The notes beneath the pieces were generated by a model. That model saw only the letters and a list, made by a program, of their open reading frames with translations, had not been told where the DNA came from and searched no databases. From contig CM039185.1 in assembly GCA_008360975.2 (NCBI GenBank), positions 1,302,001-1,366,000 of the forward strand: a DNA stretch of 64,000 nt. The letters are read 5' to 3'. The position numbers and the translations under genes were made by a program. This document shows positions 60,801-64,000 of this stretch, piece after piece. The number at the start of each line of letters is the position of its first letter. Position 1 is the first letter of the stretch. The stretch comes from Lichenostomus cassidix. Lineage: Eukaryota > Chordata > Aves > Passeriformes > Meliphagidae.

Positions 60801-62330
60801 ATTGATGGATTTTCTATTATTGTATTTATTATGTACTGAGGAAAAATGAAGAAAAAAAAAAGACAAAAGGTGTAAGCAGAGATCTGGGGATCAGGATACC
60901 CAATTTCCAACCCCAAACTGGACCCAGATTTCACCACATCCTTAGGGGGAAAAAAGACCCAGAGGAGTTGCAAACCTTCCGAAAATGGTGCTTATCAGGG
61001 CTTTGCTGCCACTGCTCACAGCTCCTGTCCCCAGCAGTCACCACTTGTCACCAATTGTCCCAGAAATGGAGCTCCAAAAACCACCAGGCATGAAGAGCTG
61101 CCTGAAATTGGAGACAGCCACATCCTGAGCCTTGGCAGATAAAAGGCCAAACTGAGGAGGGAACAGCATCCCCAGGGCCTTGTCCTGCTTTTATTGCTGC
61201 CATTCCCAACCCCAAAGTTCCAGGGCTGGGAAAAAACGAGTTTAGTTTTCTCTGGCATGAGGTTTGTCAGGCCAAAGGCTGAGCTGGCTGTGAGCTCTGC
61301 CTGCAATATCCCATTTATTTTCCTGCTTGGAACCACCCTGCAGGGGATCCATGGCAGGAGACAGGGACAAAAAAGGAGTGTCATCCCAAATCTCCCAACT
61401 CCTGCTTGTTAAACCAAAAGCTGCTCAGCATCTCGGGGCTGGAAGGACAAGCAGAGCTTTGTTAGTAAGTTTATTTTCCATCCCCTGATTTCCAGCTGAT
61501 TTCCTGCTGAGCTGCTTCCCTAACAGGGCTGGGATTAAATGCAGAGTTTCCTCACTAAATGAGGCTCCAGGATAATGCTGGAAAGGCTGTGGAGCTGGGA
61601 GAGAGGAAGTTTCAATTGAAAGGAGCTGTTCTTTCAGGCCTTTGCTGCCTCTGGTGCCTCTGGAGAATTCCGAGGTGAAGGAACAGAGCAAATCCCTGGA
61701 GGCTGCACTGGGATTTGGGAGGCTGGATGGGCAAAGCTGGGGTTGAGGGGCTGCCAGCAGAGCAGCTCCTGCAGCAAATGCCCTGAACCCCTTCCTCCTT
61801 CCCCCACCCACTTTTCCCAGCCTTTCCCAGCTTTTACCATTCCCAAAATTTCATTTGCTCCCACACTCAGCTCCTGCTGTTCTCTCTTCCATTCCCTCTC
61901 CAAACCTCAGCTCCCTCTCCCTGTCCCTTCCTGCTCCTCTGCAGCTTTTCCCCTCCCTGCTCTGCCATTTCCTTCAGCTTTCCCTTCAAGATTTGCTAAA
62001 ATCTGTCCAGAGAAGCCTTGGAAACTCCATTCCTGTCTTGGGAATCCTGGAATGTGCCTCAGTTTCTCTGCTGGCAATGCCAAACCTCAGAGCCCCAAAT
62101 AGTCCCTAATGATAATTTCCATCAATTAAAAAATTATGCCACAAAATCATTGAGTGATTTCATGAATCTCTACCTCCTGACTGTTACCTGCAGGAATTTA
62201 ATGGATAATAGGGATGAAATAGTCAATTTTAAAGCAAACCTGCTGTGAAATCCACAGGCTGCAGATTTTCCTGTGGGGTGTCACAGTTAAAGGGAATTCC
62301 TCTCCAAATTCTCCCTTTTTGGCCTCAAGT
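57841..62330. other. Long non-coding stretch
   Basis: Includes an AT-rich patch at about 58100-58165, the short tandem repeat at 59028-59125 and (ATTG)n near 60785-60805. No recognisable exon, RNA gene or intact mobile element was found. Confidence 0.5.
59028..59125. repeat. Degenerate tandem repeat, about 37-bp unit
   Basis: The phrase 'gggggaaataaatcaatcct' followed by 'aaaagag' occurs about three times, with variants such as 'aataaatcaattctaaaata'. Confidence 0.7.
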
Positions 62331-62332
62331 TG

Positions 62333-62556
62333 TGCCAGGGGAGGTTTGGATTAGACATTGGGAATTTTCACAGAAAGAGTTGTAAAGCATTGGAACAGAC
62401 AGGAGTGGTGAAATCCAATCCCTGGAAGTGTTCAAAAACCTCATGGATGTGGCACTTGGGGACATGGATTAGTGGTGACCATGCTGGTGCTGATTGACTT
62501 GATGATCCTGAAGGGCTTTTCCAACCTTCAAAATTCCAGGATTCTGGGATTTTTCC
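62333..62556 (+). mobile_element. CR1 LINE 3' fragment
   Basis: Sense CR1 tail: 'ggtttggattagacattggg', 'gtggtgaaatccaatccctg', 'gatcctgaagggcttttcca', and a terminal 'ggattctggga'. A different, older-looking CR1 subfamily than the other copies. Confidence 0.75.
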
Positions 62557-64000
62557 TTCTTACCTGTACCTGGTGCTGCTTGGCCAGGGATGGAACAACA
62601 TCCCAGCTGGGTTTTCCAAAGGAATTTCCCAGCTGGATTTTCCAAAGGGAGATTTCTCCTCTGCAGCCCCAGGGATTGTTCCACACTCTCCCTGTCTGCA
62701 GGGCAAACAGACACTTCCTGTCAATATCCTGGGAATACTGGAAAATATTTGGCTTGATTAGTGCTGGGATTAGCAAGGAATAACTCAGGATTCTCTCCTG
62801 GGGTGGAAATCATGGATTCACCATCCTGCTGTTTGTGCCTTTAGCACATCCCTCACCCTACAAACATTTTGTGGTTGGGCATCAAGGCATGAAAACATGA
62901 ATTAAAGAATTAATTAAATTATTGGAGCTGCTGGCACTGAGCCCCCTGTACCCTTTGCTGAGCCCCTCCCTGCAGGCACCAATTCCCTCTTTATTTTTTT
63001 CTCCTTTTTTTGGGAGGAGCACCAAGCTCAGGGATAATCAGGGAATGAAGAGGATTCTTCCCTTCCCCTCTGCTCCCCCAATCTTCCTTGGGACATTTCA
63101 CACCCCAAATTTAGCTGCTTTTCCCTCTGCTGGTCCTCAGATGTGTTTTAGATGATCCCTAATTCCATCCCTGTGGCAAAAGGACCATTTGAAAGCCAAT
63201 ATTCCTCTTTTGGGCAGAGCTGGGGGAATTTTTGTTGCATTTGAAGTTCCTGGGAGATGCTGCAGCTTCGCTTTCAGGGATCCTGGATTCTCCCCCAGAT
63301 CTGGGGAAAGGTGGAAGGAAGAAGCAGATTAAGATCCTAATCTCGATTCCATCACGGATTTTTGTCATCAGCCCTGGTGAATCACTTTCACTTTTATTAT
63401 TCCTCCATCCCATTCTCCATCTGGGAGATAAGAGATCTTTTTCCCAGGGCTTTTTTTTTTTTATTTGAGGTAGATTGCAATGCCACCTTCAGAGGGAGGA
63501 TGGATTGACAATGGAAAGGATTTTCTTAGAGAAAACAGCTTTAAAAAGCCAGAAAAAAATCTCTTTATGGCCCCATGAAAAGCAAAGTTTCCTTGAGCTG
63601 AAAACCTAACAAAGCTTTAGGCTGCTCTGTAAAGTGCTGAATTAATGAGAGTTTCAAATTCCAGTGCTAATTTTCAAAGCTTTGGATTTTAAAGACAAAC
63701 TCCATATTAATGTTTTGCTCTTGCCACTACCTGGCCTTGAAATCTGGGACCTCAGCTGTGCTGCTCCCTAATCCCAGAGTTATCCAGCCCTTCCTTCCCT
63801 TGCATCCTAAATAAAACACAAAAAAGGGGCTGAAAGACCCATTTCAATTTTATCAGCAGCTTTTAATCTCAAAAGTTCCTCGAGTCTCTCTCCATTTCTC
63901 TTTGAATCCAATGGCAAGGAAGCAGCTCTTTTCAAGCTGTGATTTCCCCAGATTTCCTAGGTTTTACAGGAAAAGGAAGAACTCAAGGTTGCTTCCCTCA
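62557..64000. other. Non-coding, nothing recognised
   Basis: AT-rich sequence to the window edge, with no supported feature. Confidence 0.45.

Overview
The window is vertebrate nuclear DNA, almost certainly from a bird. Two intron-containing genes on the minus strand read as complete coding sequences, a plus-strand tRNA gene lies beside them, and the repeat background is dominated by degraded CR1 LINEs with tandem repeats and little else. Gene order and strand (a Rag GTPase gene followed downstream by KLF8) match the RRAGB-KLF8 neighbourhood of human Xp11.21. A passerine origin is a guess.

Layout. 1-8.4 kb: no gene recognised; a nearly identical inverted repeat (arms about 3-357 and 901-1257) sits at the left edge. 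8.5-12.1 kb: a GC-rich stretch with three unidentified, minus-strand, donor-terminated open segments (8755-8898, 10892-11049, 11691-11822). 13.4-14.0 kb: a duplicate of the last KLF8 exon and its flank. 14.9-18.7 kb: a possible ERVL LTR and long CR1 copies. 20.1-25.4 kb: KLF8 (minus), with a C-rich tandem-repeat intron and a CpG island. 25.4-30 kb: intergenic. 30.0-43.2 kb: the Rag GTPase gene (minus, nine coding exons, 313 residues) with several intronic minisatellites and a CpG-island promoter carrying two CACGTG boxes. 43379-43450: tRNA-Glu(UUC), plus strand. 43.5-64 kb: intergenic, with CR1 copies, GGAT arrays, a 50-bp pyrimidine minisatellite, and one isolated CpG island (50.15-50.62 kb) with CRE, CCAAT, NRF1 and CTCF-like motifs that looks like the promoter of a transcript I cannot identify.

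The best candidate for something undescribed is the KLF8 terminal exon duplication. The whole last coding exon (zinc fingers 2 and 3, stop codon, splice acceptor) is present again about 6.3 kb downstream in the same orientation. It differs by one base, giving Lys-to-Glu between the zinc-binding histidines of finger 2, while the duplicated flanks have diverged much more. It could act as an alternative last exon.

The two main genes are not known to share a pathway. Rag GTPases carry amino-acid signals to mTORC1 at the lysosome; KLF8 is a CtBP-binding transcriptional regulator. Exon boundaries were set by reading frame, splice sites and remembered homologous proteins; no alignment or database search was run.
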